Below are positions 7,753 to 16,417 of a stretch of 64,000 nucleotides of DNA, one piece after another. Both the position numbers and the translations under genes were made by a program. Origin of the DNA: Ectopseudomonas chengduensis (GTDB lineage Bacteria > Pseudomonadota > Gammaproteobacteria > Pseudomonadales > Pseudomonadaceae); assembly GCF_900102635.1 (NCBI RefSeq), contig NZ_FMZQ01000011.1, positions 1-64,000 of the forward strand, given 5' to 3'. Every line of letters begins with the position of its first letter. The stretch's first letter is position 1. The notes under the pieces are model-generated. The model was not told where the DNA came from and ran no database searches. It worked only from the letters and a program-made list of their open reading frames with translations.

Positions 7753-9126
7753 ATGTTCAAACCACGGGATGTAAAGACCCTGGGCGATGCCCGGCGCATC
7801 GTCGAGGAGCGTGGCCTGAGCCACGTCAAGGTCGGTCTGTTCGACAACGATGGGGTGATGCGCGGCAAGTACATGAGCCGCAGCAAGTTCTTCTCCGCCC
7901 TTGAGCACGGCTTCGCCTTCTGCGATGTGGTGCTCGGCTGGGACGTCAAGGATCAGCTCTACGACAACGCCCAGTACACCGGCTGGCACAGTGGCTACCC
8001 GGACGCACCGGTGCGCATCCTGCCGCATACCTGCCGCGAGATTCCCTTCGAGAACGGCATGCTGCTGTTTCTCGCCGAGTTCGATCAGCAGGCCGAGGCG
8101 GTGTGCCCGCGCGGTACGTTGCGGCGGGTGATCCAGCGCTGCCAGGACATGGGGTTCGAGCCCTATGCCGCGCTGGAGTACGAATTCTTCATGTTCGATG
8201 AAACCCCGGACTCGGCACGGGCCAAGGGTTTTCGCGATCTAAAGCCATTCACGCCGGACTGGTTCGGCTACTCGATGATCCGCAACTCGGTGCATGCCGA
8301 GCTCTATCACCAGATTCTCGAAATGGGTGAGGCGATGGACTTCCCCATCGAGGGTCTGCACACCGAGACCGGGCCGGGCGTGCTCGAGGCGGCCATCGCC
8401 TATGACCGCGCCGAGGCGGCGGCGGACAAGGGCGCGCTGTTCAAGACCTTCATGAAGGTACTGGCCCAGCGCAACGGGCTGATGGCTACGTTCATGGCCA
8501 AGTGGTCGGGCAAGTACCCGGGGCAGAGCGGGCACATCCATGTTTCGCTGCGCGACCGTGCAAGCGACAAGTCGGCCTTCTACGACCCCGATCAGGCGCA
8601 CAACATGAGCAAGCTGCAGCGGCATTTTCTCGCGGGGCAGCAGCGTCTGATGCCGGAATTCCTGTGCATGGTGGCGCCGACCCTGAACAGCTATCGGCGC
8701 CTGATCCCCGGTTTCTGGGCACCCACCGACGCCACCTGGGGTGTGGAGAACCGCACCGCGGCGCTGCGGGTGATCCCCGGCAGCGACAAGTCGCAGCGCC
8801 AGGAGTACCGCCTCGGCGCTGCCGACGGCAATCCCTTTCTGGCCTTGTCGGTGGCCATCGGCTCGGGCCTGTACGGAATCATGCAGCAGTGGGAGCCGAC
8901 CGCGCCGGTCAGCGGCAACGCCTATGCGGTCAAGCACCCCGAGGAGCTGGCGTTGCCGCGCACGCTGTGGGACGCTGCGCAGCGCCTGAAGGGCTCGCAG
9001 GCCGCCCGCGAGCTGTTCGGCGATGCCTTCGTCGAGCACTTCGCCGCCAGCCGCGAATGGGAAGAGCGTGAGTACCGTCGCCATGTCAGCGATTGGGAGC
9101 TGGATCGCTACTTCGAAATCATCTGA
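7753..9126 (+). CDS. Glutamine synthetase family gamma-glutamyl ligase
   Basis: Ligase of 457 residues of the PuuA/IpuC type, which joins glutamate to an amine using ATP. Family motifs seen: EYEFFMF (metal Glu residues), ETGPGVLEAAI, GHIHVSL (ATP/metal His), NSYRRLIPG, RTAALRVI and EYRLGAADGNPFLAL. The adenylylation loop of true nitrogen-assimilating enzymes is absent, and the setting with ALDH and ADH genes argues against ammonia assimilation. The amine acceptor is probably a short amino alcohol, as for IpuC in isopropylamine breakdown, which is inference. The Shine-Dalgarno AGGGG is modest. An aldehyde dehydrogenase follows after 95 bases holding a REP pair. Confidence 0.88.
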   Translation: MFKPRDVKTLGDARRIVEERGLSHVKVGLFDNDGVMRGKYMSRSKFFSALEHGFAFCDVVLGWDVKDQLYDNAQYTGWHSGYPDAPVRILPHTCREIPFENGMLLFLAEFDQQAEAVCPRGTLRRVIQRCQDMGFEPYAALEYEFFMFDETPDSARAKGFRDLKPFTPDWFGYSMIRNSVHAELYHQILEMGEAMDFPIEGLHTETGPGVLEAAIAYDRAEAAADKGALFKTFMKVLAQRNGLMATFMAKWSGKYPGQSGHIHVSLRDRASDKSAFYDPDQAHNMSKLQRHFLAGQQRLMPEFLCMVAPTLNSYRRLIPGFWAPTDATWGVENRTAALRVIPGSDKSQRQEYRLGAADGNPFLALSVAIGSGLYGIMQQWEPTAPVSGNAYAVKHPEELALPRTLWDAAQRLKGSQAARELFGDAFVEHFAASREWEEREYRRHVSDWELDRYFEII

Positions 9127-9137
9127 TTCCACCGTCC

Positions 9138-9196
9138 GTAGCCCGGATGTAATCCGGGGCGGTTTCGTCGAGTGTCCCGGATTGCATCCGGGCTAC
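9138..9196. repeat. Inverted pair of GTAGCCCGGAT repeats
   Basis: Two copies of a palindromic unit beginning GTAGCCCGGATGNAATCC face each other at 9138-9160 and 9175-9196, forming a REP pair between the ligase and aldehyde dehydrogenase genes. The same unit occurs near 11787, 40800, 48658 and 53645. Such elements can stabilise mRNA or dampen downstream expression. Confidence 0.85.
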
Positions 9197-9221
9197 ATGG
9201 GCAAGGTTTCTGGAGCACCTT

Positions 9222-10610
9222 ATGAGCAAGCTGCAATGCATTTCCCCCATCGACGGCTCGGTCTACGTCGAGCGTCATCTGGCGTCCAATCCCGAGGTGC
9301 TGGTAGCGCTGGCCAAGGCCGAGCTGGCGCAACAGGCCTGGAAGCAGACGCCGCTGCGCGAGCGTATCGCTATCGGCCGGCGCGCCATCGAAGCCTTCGC
9401 TGCGCGTGAGGCGCAACTGGCCGAAGAGCTGTGCTGGATGATGGGCCGGCCAATCCGTTACGCCGCTGGCGAGATACGTGGCTTCGTCGAGCGTGCCAGC
9501 CATATGGCGGATATCGCCGAGGGCTCGCTGGCCGACATCCGCCTGCCGGAAAAGGCCGGCTTCACCCGTTTCATTCGCCGTGAGCCATTGGGCCTGGCGT
9601 TGATCATCGCGCCCTGGAACTACCCCTACCTGACCGCCGTCAACGCGGTGATGCCTGCGCTGTTGGCGGGCAATGTGGTGTTGCTCAAGCACTCGGCGCA
9701 GACGCCGCTGTGCGCCGAACGCATGGTCGAAGCCTTCGCCGAAGCTGGCCTGCCCGAAGGCGTATTCCAGTACCTGCACCTGAGCCACGGCGAGACCGAA
9801 GCCTTGATTCGCTCACCCAGTATCGACCACGTTGCCTTCACCGGTTCGGTGCCCGGCGGAGCCATGGTCGAGCGTGCTGCTGCCGGGCGCTTCATCAGTG
9901 TAGGGTTGGAACTGGGTGGCAAGGACCCGGCCTACGTCCGCGCCGACGCCGATCTGCAGCACGCGGTGGAAACTGCCATCGACGGCGCCTTTTTCAACTC
10001 CGGGCAGTCCTGCTGCGGGATCGAGCGCATCTACGTGCATGAGTCGCTGTACGAGGAATTCGTAGAGCGTGCCGTGGCGCTGGTGCGCCAGTACAAGCTG
10101 GGGCGTTCGGACGATCCTGAGACCACCCTGGGCCCGCTGGTGCGTGCCGAGGCTGCCGATTTCGTCCGCGCGCAAATTGCCGAAGCGATCGAGCAGGGCG
10201 CCAAGGCGCATATCGATCCGGGCGAGTTTCCATTGGATGCGCCAGGCACCCCCTACCTGGCACCACAGGTGCTGACCAACGTCACCCATGAAATGCGCGT
10301 GATGACCGAGGAATCCTTCGGCCCGGTGGTGGGCATTCAGAAGGTCGCCAGCGACGAGGAAGCGCTGGCGCTGATGAACGACAGCGAGTTCGGCCTGACC
10401 GCAGCCATCTTCAGTCGCGACGCCGACGCTGCCATGGCTTTGGCTGATCGGGTCGAGGCCGGCACGGTGTTTCTCAACCGCTGCGACTACCTCGACCCTG
10501 GTCTGGCCTGGACCGGGGTTAAGCACTCCGGGCGCGGCTGCACCCTGTCGCGGGTCGGCTACGAGCAACTGACCCGGCCAAAATCCTTCCACTTCAAGAC
10601 TCAGCTGTGA
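9222..10610 (+). CDS. Aldehyde dehydrogenase (NAD(P)-dependent)
   Basis: Cytoplasmic enzyme of 462 residues oxidising an aldehyde to its acid. Motifs: PWNYPYL in the cofactor-binding region, FTGSVPGG, general-base Glu in LELGGKDPAYV and catalytic Cys in NSGQSCCGIER (two adjacent Cys). The EESFGPV and GLTAAIFS segments are also typical. The N-terminal region is short, as in succinate-semialdehyde-type members. It would act after the alcohol dehydrogenase encoded 10 bases downstream, on a gamma-glutamyl aminoaldehyde if the pathway proposal is right. AGCACCTT precedes the ATG; no strong ribosome site is seen. Confidence 0.92.
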   Translation: MSKLQCISPIDGSVYVERHLASNPEVLVALAKAELAQQAWKQTPLRERIAIGRRAIEAFAAREAQLAEELCWMMGRPIRYAAGEIRGFVERASHMADIAEGSLADIRLPEKAGFTRFIRREPLGLALIIAPWNYPYLTAVNAVMPALLAGNVVLLKHSAQTPLCAERMVEAFAEAGLPEGVFQYLHLSHGETEALIRSPSIDHVAFTGSVPGGAMVERAAAGRFISVGLELGGKDPAYVRADADLQHAVETAIDGAFFNSGQSCCGIERIYVHESLYEEFVERAVALVRQYKLGRSDDPETTLGPLVRAEAADFVRAQIAEAIEQGAKAHIDPGEFPLDAPGTPYLAPQVLTNVTHEMRVMTEESFGPVVGIQKVASDEEALALMNDSEFGLTAAIFSRDADAAMALADRVEAGTVFLNRCDYLDPGLAWTGVKHSGRGCTLSRVGYEQLTRPKSFHFKTQL

Positions 10611-10620
10611 GGCGCACGCC

Positions 10621-11790
10621 ATGGACCTGAATCAGTACCGCATGAACTGGAACTACCCGACCTCGATGCGTGTGGGCGTTGGCCGCATTGCCGAGCTGGC
10701 CGAGGCCTGCCGCCTGCTCGGCATGCACGCGCCACTGTTGTGTACCGACCCAGGCCTGGCGGCGTTGCCGATGATCGACGCGGCGCTGCGCCAGTGCCGC
10801 GACGCCGGGCTGAAGGCAGGGCTGTTCTCGGCGATCAAGGGCAACCCTACCGGCGCCAACGTGATGGACGGTGTGGCCGCGTTCAAGGCCGGCGGTCACG
10901 ATGGGGTGATCGCCTTCGGCGGCGGCTCGGCGCTGGATGCCGGCAAGGCCATCGCCCTGATGGTAGGCCAGGATCGGCCGCTGTGGGATTTCGAGGACAT
11001 CGGCGACAACGCCAGTCGCGTCAACGTCGCCGGCATGGCGCCGGTGGTGGCGGTGCCGACCACCGCCGGCACCGGCTCGGAAGTTGGCCGCGCCTCGGTG
11101 ATCACCGACGATACGGCGCATATCAAACGCATTATCTTCCATGCGCGTATGCTGCCTGCTCTGGTGATCCTCGACCCCGAGCTGACCGTCGGACTGCCGG
11201 CCAAGATCACCGCCGCCACCGGCATGGACGCCCTGTCGCACAGCCTGGAGGCGTTCTGCTCGCCGCTGTTTCATCCCATGGCCGAGGGTATCGCCCTGGA
11301 AGGCATGCGCCTGGTGCAGCAGTACCTGCCGCGTGCGGTCAGTCAGGGCACGGATGTCGAGGCACGCCTGCAGATGCTGGTGGCCTCTAGCATGGGCGCT
11401 ACCGCCTTCCAGCGTGGCCTCGGTGCGATGCACGCGCTGGCCCATCCGCTGGGGGCGCTGTACGACGCCCATCACGGCCTGCTCAACGCGGTGCTGATGC
11501 CTTACGTGTTGGTGGCCAATCGCGCTGCCATTGAGCCGCAGATGGAGAAGATGGCGCGCTACCTGGCGCTGCCGGGCGGCGGCTTCGATGCGGTGCTGGA
11601 GTGGGTGCTGGCGCTACGCAGCGAGGTGGGCATCGCCCACAGCCTGGGCGAAATCGGCATCGACGATGCACGCATCGAGCAGGTCGGCCGCATGGCCGAA
11701 GTCGATCCCTCGGCGGGCACCAACCCCATCGCCTTCAGCGCCGCGCAGTACAGCGCGTTGTTCGAGAAAGCGCTGCGCGGGGCCTTGTAG
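10621..11790 (+). CDS. Iron-containing (group III) alcohol dehydrogenase
   Basis: Enzyme of 389 residues interconverting an alcohol and aldehyde with NAD(P). GGGSALDAGKA is the cofactor loop and PTTAGTGSE is family-conserved. Metal ligands are expected in DALSHSLEAF (Asp, His) and in HALAHPLGALYDAHHG (two His). The gene starts 10 bases after the aldehyde dehydrogenase stop, so the two are co-transcribed and probably act in sequence. Its TAG stop lies inside a REP-like repeat, which may have replaced the original 3' end. Substrate unknown; an N-glutamylated amino alcohol is suggested by context. Confidence 0.92.
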   Translation: MDLNQYRMNWNYPTSMRVGVGRIAELAEACRLLGMHAPLLCTDPGLAALPMIDAALRQCRDAGLKAGLFSAIKGNPTGANVMDGVAAFKAGGHDGVIAFGGGSALDAGKAIALMVGQDRPLWDFEDIGDNASRVNVAGMAPVVAVPTTAGTGSEVGRASVITDDTAHIKRIIFHARMLPALVILDPELTVGLPAKITAATGMDALSHSLEAFCSPLFHPMAEGIALEGMRLVQQYLPRAVSQGTDVEARLQMLVASSMGATAFQRGLGAMHALAHPLGALYDAHHGLLNAVLMPYVLVANRAAIEPQMEKMARYLALPGGGFDAVLEWVLALRSEVGIAHSLGEIGIDDARIEQVGRMAEVDPSAGTNPIAFSAAQYSALFEKALRGAL

Positions 11791-11807
11791 CCCGGATGCA
11801 ATCCGGG
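11787..11807 (+). repeat. Single GTAGCCCGGAT repeat overlapping a stop codon
   Basis: The unit begins GTAGCCCGGATGCAATCC at 11787. Its TAG at 11788-11790 is the stop codon of the alcohol dehydrogenase gene. It belongs to the same family as the pair at 9138-9196. Confidence 0.8.
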
Positions 11808-11835
11808 AGTGGTTGGTCTGCTTTGCCGTAGATCT

Positions 11836-11891
11836 TGTAGGAGCCGGCTTGCCGGCGATCATTGCGAATCGCCCGCAAGCGGGCTCCTACA
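11836..11891. repeat. Long palindromic repeat, AGGAGCCGGCTTGCC type
   Basis: Arms 11836-11858 and 11869-11891 pair at 21 of 23 positions with a 10-base centre. The unit is of a type widespread between Pseudomonas genes. It lies between two convergent genes and may act as a bidirectional transcription barrier. Confidence 0.85.
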
Positions 11892-11903
11892 GGTTATGCG
11901 GGC

Positions 11904-12437
11904 TTATTCCCCAACCTGTTCTGCCTGCAAGGCTTTCAGCGCCGGCGCGGCATAGATGCCCACTTCCACCGCCAGTTCCATCACCCGCGGCAGGTCGCTG
12001 GCGTACACCAGCACCGCCTGCAGTTCGTCGTCCAATGGTTCGCTGAAATCCACCAGTACGTAGCCGCCGGTTTCTGGCGACAGGGCCGAAAGCTGCACCT
12101 GAATGCGGTTGAGCGCCTTGAGCGGCTCGGTCTTGGCCAGTTGCTTGGCCTTGAGCACGAACTGCACCTGCGGGCCGAAGGACTCGGTGATGCGCTGGAA
12201 CAGCTCTTCATAGCTGTCGGCCTGGAACAACACGGTCTCCGGCAGGCTGCCGACCACCACCCATTCGCCCAGCGGGATGGGGAAGTCGTCGTCGTAATTG
12301 ACGTCCGGGTTGGCGGCAAGGAAGGCGGCCGGGTCGGCATAAGCCTGGGTGGCCTCGTCGGCGATACGGGCGATCTCGTCCTCGGCCAGGCAGCCGGAGC
12401 TTATCTTGGCGATCAGTTCTTCCAGCTGGGCTTTCAT
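11904..12437 (-). CDS. Conserved hypothetical acidic protein
   Basis: Protein of 177 residues that I do not recognise. It has no signal peptide or membrane segment, is acidic and should be cytoplasmic. The N-terminal 40 residues are helical by pattern (KAQLEELIAKISSGCLAEDEIARIADEATQAY). The centre is rich in aromatic and acidic residues (NYDDDFPIPLGEWVVVG) and resembles a small sensor or nucleotide-pool-type fold only in a general way. Start 12437 is chosen because AGGA lies upstream and the frame before it reads through a ribosome-site-free stretch. It is followed by a long palindromic repeat and preceded by a membrane protein gene on the same strand, 56 bases away. Confidence 0.7.
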   Translation of the reverse strand: MKAQLEELIAKISSGCLAEDEIARIADEATQAYADPAAFLAANPDVNYDDDFPIPLGEWVVVGSLPETVLFQADSYEELFQRITESFGPQVQFVLKAKQLAKTEPLKALNRIQVQLSALSPETGGYVLVDFSEPLDDELQAVLVYASDLPRVMELAVEVGIYAAPALKALQAEQVGE

Positions 12438-12493
12438 TGGAGCATTCCTGTTCGGGGGGCAAAGGCGCGCAGGATAAGGCAAAGCACGCTGCG

Positions 12494-12976
12494 CTAGAAG
12501 TAGGCCAGCAGGCGGCCGAGGCTCATTACCAGCAGCCAGATCAGCAGCGACAATGCCGCCTGCATTCGACCGAACAGCGGCGCGTACGTATCCCAGTCGC
12601 CCAGCCGGGCATTCCACAGGCGACGAAACAACAGAGCGTTGCCAATACCCAGGGCGATCAGTAGCAGCTTGAGCTGCAACAGACGGTCGACTGCCAGCGG
12701 CCCGGCGTCGGCGGCGAACAGACAGACGCCGCTGCCCAGCAGGAGCAACAGGCCGGCCACCGCCAGTGGCGTCAATGTGCGCGACACCGCTGCCAGCGGA
12801 AAACTGCGGCCGGCGCCGAGCAAACGCGCATCGAGCAGCAGCATGGGCCCAAGCAGCAACACCAGGCCAAGCAGATGCAGCAGGTTGACCGCCGGGTAGA
12901 GCAGTGCCGAGCTGCGCATCTGCTCGCCCAGCGCCGTGGCTTCGAGCCAGGCGGCCCAGGCGATCAGGCTGTCCAT
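12494..12976 (-). CDS. DUF6644-type four-helix membrane protein
   Basis: Membrane protein of 160 residues with four hydrophobic segments (about 25-47, 63-83, 97-115 and 136-156). The pattern, including an N-terminal SLIAWAAWLEAT and conserved His in NLLHLLGL, matches small proteins grouped as DUF6644/DUF2214 whose role is unknown. Its ATG follows the TAG of the upstream DUF6152 gene with no gap, so the two form an operon and probably work together at the inner membrane. Confidence 0.7.
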   Translation of the reverse strand: MDSLIAWAAWLEATALGEQMRSSALLYPAVNLLHLLGLVLLLGPMLLLDARLLGAGRSFPLAAVSRTLTPLAVAGLLLLLGSGVCLFAADAGPLAVDRLLQLKLLLIALGIGNALLFRRLWNARLGDWDTYAPLFGRMQAALSLLIWLLVMSLGRLLAYF

Positions 12977-13333
12977 CTAGCGTAGTTCGATGGTGCGCCC
13001 GTCGACGATGATGCGTTCGGCGCGGATCTCCGCGGTGCCGTCCTTGCGTGGGTAGCCGACTATGGTCACGGTCTTGCCCGCGGTCAGGTCGGATTCCGGC
13101 AGGCCGCGGGCCTGCAGGCGGCTGATCGGGGCGAGGATCACCTGCCAGGTGCGCCCGTCGTGCTCGATGCTCACGTCGGCGTGCGGGTTGCGGTAGTTGA
13201 CGGTCTGCAGCGGCACTTCCAGGGTCAGGAGCTGATCGGCGTCGTAGGAACTCCAGCCATGGTGGGCCTGGGCAATGGCACCAGCCAGCAGCAGGCCAAG
13301 TGTGGTGGTGAGGAGCAGCAGTTTCTTCAGCAT
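12977..13333 (-). CDS. DUF6152 family periplasmic protein
   Basis: Exported protein of 118 residues. Residues 1-22 form a Sec signal, with cleavage expected before HHGWSSYD. The mature protein starts with two His and has the family pattern NPHADVSIEHDGRTWQV followed by an OB-like beta-rich region ending in GYPRKDGTAEIRAERI. The His residues could bind a metal or haem, which is inference. The downstream membrane protein gene abuts it. Start 13333 is chosen because the signal peptide begins there; the longer open frame upstream has no signal and overlaps the promoter region. Confidence 0.75.
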   Translation of the reverse strand: MLKKLLLLTTTLGLLLAGAIAQAHHGWSSYDADQLLTLEVPLQTVNYRNPHADVSIEHDGRTWQVILAPISRLQARGLPESDLTAGKTVTIVGYPRKDGTAEIRAERIIVDGRTIELR

Positions 13334-13427
13334 GGCGATAACCCGGTGGTCTGATGGAACACCGGGTAAACCTAGACCCTGTAACCGATGCTGCGGCGTA
13401 CGGGCAGCATTTGGAAACAGAATCGGC

Positions 13428-14693
13428 TCAGCCGTAGCGTTTCTTCGCTTCGATGGCCAGGCCACTGCCGATGCTACCGAAGGTATTGCCTTCCACACTG
13501 CGCGCGTTGGGCAGCATGGCGGCCACGCTCTGACGCAGCGCCGGCACGCCGCTGGAGCCCCCGGTGAAGAACAGTGTGTCGACCTGATCGGCGCTGACTC
13601 CGGCATCGGCGAGCAATTGCGTGAGGCTGGCGCGGATGCGTTCGAGCAGCGGCTCGATGGCATTCTCGAACAGCGGGCGGGTCAGCTCGGCGACCAGGCC
13701 CGGCTCCACGCGCGACAGGTCGATGGGCCGCGCCTCCTGTTCGCTCAGGGCGATCTTGCTCTCTTCCACCTGCATCGCCAGCCAATGCCCGGCGCGCTGT
13801 TCGATCAGGCCGAAGAGGCGGTCGATGCCGGTGGCGTCGACAATGTCGTAGCGCATGTTCTGCAGGGCCAACTGAGTCTTCTGCGCGTACAGCGCGTTGA
13901 TGGTGTGCCAGGTGGCAAGGTTGAGGTGGTAGCTGGTGGGCATGAAGGCGTCGCTCTTCATCCGGCTACCGTAGCCGAACAGCGGCATCACCCCGGCCAG
14001 CGACAGCTGCTTGTCGAAGTCGGTCCCGCCGATATGCACGCCGCCAGTGGCAAGGATGTCGTCCTGGCGCTCGGCCAAATGGTGGCGCTCAGGGGCCAGA
14101 CGCACCAAGGAGAAGTCCGAGGTGCCGCCGCCGATATCGACGATCAGCACCAGCTCCTCGCGGTCCAGGCTCGACTCGTAGTCGAAGGCCGCGGCGATGG
14201 GCTCGTACTGGAACGACACGTCCTTGAAGCCGAGCTTGTGCGCCACGGCCACCAGGGTGTTCTGCGCCTCCTGATCGGCCGCTGGGTCGTCATCGACGAA
14301 GAATACCGGGCGGCCCAGCACCACTTCCTCGAAGGCGCGCTCGGCCTGAGCCTCGGCGCGCTTTTTCAGCTCGCCGATAAAGAAGCCGAGCAGGTCCTTG
14401 AACGGCAGGGCGCTGCCCAGCACCGTGGTTTCGCTTTTCAGCAGCTTGGAGCCCAGCAGGCTCTTGAGTGAGCGCATCAGGCGCCCCTCGTAGCCTTCCA
14501 GATACTCGTGCAGGGCCAGGCGGCCGTAGACCGGACGGCGCTCCTCGGTGTTGAAGAAGATCACCGAGGGCAGGGTGATCTTGCCGTCCTCCAGTGTCAG
14601 CAAACTGTCCTGGCCGGGGCGCAGCCAGCCGACGGTGGAGTTGGAGGTGCCGAAGTCGATGCCGCAGGCGCGGGCGGGAGTGGAGAAAGACAT
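13428..14693 (-). CDS. YegD-like Hsp70 family protein
   Basis: Cytoplasmic actin-fold ATPase of 421 residues. Phosphate and adenosine loops are visible: GIDFGTSNSTVGW at the N-terminus, DIGGGTSDFSLVR in the middle and FFTGGSSGVPALR near the C-terminus. The protein ends shortly after the nucleotide domain, so the peptide-binding and lid domains of DnaK are missing, as in E. coli YegD. It is therefore probably not a classical chaperone; clients are unknown. It is a single gene, 94 bases from the DUF6152 gene and 62 from the YbhN-like gene on the same strand. Confidence 0.85.
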   Translation of the reverse strand: MSFSTPARACGIDFGTSNSTVGWLRPGQDSLLTLEDGKITLPSVIFFNTEERRPVYGRLALHEYLEGYEGRLMRSLKSLLGSKLLKSETTVLGSALPFKDLLGFFIGELKKRAEAQAERAFEEVVLGRPVFFVDDDPAADQEAQNTLVAVAHKLGFKDVSFQYEPIAAAFDYESSLDREELVLIVDIGGGTSDFSLVRLAPERHHLAERQDDILATGGVHIGGTDFDKQLSLAGVMPLFGYGSRMKSDAFMPTSYHLNLATWHTINALYAQKTQLALQNMRYDIVDATGIDRLFGLIEQRAGHWLAMQVEESKIALSEQEARPIDLSRVEPGLVAELTRPLFENAIEPLLERIRASLTQLLADAGVSADQVDTLFFTGGSSGVPALRQSVAAMLPNARSVEGNTFGSIGSGLAIEAKKRYG

Positions 14694-14755
14694 GAAACGC
14701 AGGCCATGAAAAACGGCCGCGCATTCTATGTCAGTGGCGCGGCGACGGCGAGCCG

Positions 14756-15733
14756 TCAGGACGGTAGGTCAAGGCTCTCTTCGCGCTTGCGCTTCCACTG
14801 CGTCCATTCGAAGCCCAGCACTACCAGCAGTGACAGTGCGAAGGGCAGCAGCAGATAGAACACGCGGAACACGATAAGCGCGGCCAGCACATCGGCAGCG
14901 GGAATCTCCGGCAGTGCGGCGAGGAAGGTCACTTCCAGTACACCCAGGCCGCCAGGTGCATGGGACAGTAGCGCCAGAGAGAAGGAGGCGAGGAACACGC
15001 CGAGCACCACCAGATAGCCGGGGTGATTTTCGGCTGGCAGGGCGAAATAGATGATCGCCGCGGCGCAGAGCAGTTCCAGCGGGCCGGCCAACAACTGGCG
15101 GCTGACTATGGGCAGGCGCGGATATTCCACATGCAGCTTGCCCAGCGTCCAGGGTTTGAACTGGCGCCAGGAGCCCAGCACGTAGAGGCCTACCAGACAC
15201 AGCAGGACGCTGCCTATGACCACCGAGACCAGAGGTGTGACGTCAGCAACGCGGTGAATCAGATCGGGCTGAGCGATCAGCACGCAGCCGCTGGCGAGCA
15301 GGGTGCCGAGGGCGAAGGTAAAGGAACAGAAAACGATAAGGATGCCGATTTCCTGTGGCGTCAGGCCCTTGCTGCGGTAGGCCCGGTAACGCACGACTGC
15401 GCCTGAGAACACCGAAGCACCGATGTTGTGGGCCAGGGCGTAGGTGGTGAAGGAGCACAGGGTGATGAAGCGCCAGGGGATGCGCTTGCCCAGGTGGGCG
15501 ACGGCGATGCGGTCGTACCAGGCCAGCGCCCAATAGGCGCCGAGGGTGGCCGCTGCAGCGAGCAGCCAGTTCATGTGGGAGATCGCCTCGATGCTGCCCT
15601 TGATCTCGTCGAGGGAGATATTGCGCAACTCGCGATACAGCAGAAAGCCAGACAGCACCACGGCACTGAGTCCGATCAGCGTCCAGATCAGGTCGCTGCG
15701 CTTCAGTTTTGGTTTGGCTTCTACGACAGACAC
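14756..15733 (-). CDS. YbhN/UPF0104 family membrane protein
   Basis: Inner-membrane protein of about 325 residues with around eight hydrophobic segments, related to the flippase domain of lysylphosphatidylglycerol synthases (family name Lysyl-PG synthase TM region). The HAPGGLGVLEVTFLAALP motif and YALAHNIGASVFSGAVVRYR are family-typical. GTG 15733 is chosen because GAGGAA lies 6 bases before it; an in-frame ATG at 15823 would add 30 polar residues without a ribosome site. No aminoacyl transferase domain is attached, so lipid transport is the likely role, by family only. Confidence 0.8.
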   Translation of the reverse strand: MSVVEAKPKLKRSDLIWTLIGLSAVVLSGFLLYRELRNISLDEIKGSIEAISHMNWLLAAAATLGAYWALAWYDRIAVAHLGKRIPWRFITLCSFTTYALAHNIGASVFSGAVVRYRAYRSKGLTPQEIGILIVFCSFTFALGTLLASGCVLIAQPDLIHRVADVTPLVSVVIGSVLLCLVGLYVLGSWRQFKPWTLGKLHVEYPRLPIVSRQLLAGPLELLCAAAIIYFALPAENHPGYLVVLGVFLASFSLALLSHAPGGLGVLEVTFLAALPEIPAADVLAALIVFRVFYLLLPFALSLLVVLGFEWTQWKRKREESLDLPS

Positions 15734-15945
15734 CGCAATTCCTCGCTCGCTAGGCCCCGAGTTAATGGGGCCGCATGCCTCTGTTGGAGGCAGCTGTTCA
15801 TCGGCCATCCGGCCATTGTGCAACGGCCGGTGGCGGATCGTGCCCGCGCGGCGCGCTGCGCAGTATCAGGGAGGCGCAGTCTGTACTCAACTGCCAAGCA
15901 CACTGACTGCCCTTTGTAGTTGTGTCAGTGGTTGTCCTGATACGT

Positions 15946-16383
15946 TCATATCCATGTCAGGGTCAGTGCCGTCAGCACGGCGTAGCGGCTCGCTTTGGCC
16001 AGGGTGACGATGGCCATGAATATCCACAGACGCTCACGCATCACGCCGGCGACCAGGGTCAGTGGATCGCCGATCACCGGCATCCAGCTCAGCAGCAGCG
16101 ACCAGCGCCCATAGCGCGCGTACCAACCCTGTGCCTGCTGTAACCGAGCCGGGCTGACCGGAAACCAGCGGCGCTCGCGATAGTGTTCGATGGAGCGGCC
16201 CAGTAGCCAGTTGACCCAGGAACCCAGCACATTGCCCAGAGTGGCCACCAGCAGCAAGGCCCAGAGCGGATGCTGGCCGGCCAGCAGGAGGGCGACCAGC
16301 ACGGCTTCGGACTGCAGCGGCAGCAGCGTCGCGGCGCCGAAGGCGGAGAGAAACAGTGCCGGATAGGCGGACAGACTCAGCAT
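15946..16383 (-). CDS. YqaA family (DedA-related) membrane protein
   Basis: Small inner-membrane protein of 145 residues related to DedA/SNARE-associated proteins. It shows the typical FGAATLLPLQSEAVLVALL start, the GNVLGSWVNWLLGR motif and SWMPVIGDPLTLVAGVMR, a region linked in DedA proteins to membrane lipid or proton-dependent transport. Function is unknown. It lies 34 bases after the VC0807-type gene on the same strand and is probably co-transcribed. The 211-base gap on its other side shows no recognised signal. Confidence 0.8.
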   Translation of the reverse strand: MLSLSAYPALFLSAFGAATLLPLQSEAVLVALLLAGQHPLWALLLVATLGNVLGSWVNWLLGRSIEHYRERRWFPVSPARLQQAQGWYARYGRWSLLLSWMPVIGDPLTLVAGVMRERLWIFMAIVTLAKASRYAVLTALTLTWI

Positions 16384-16417
16384 GACAGGAGCACGCCGGC
16401 CGCAGGGCCGGCGGGGT

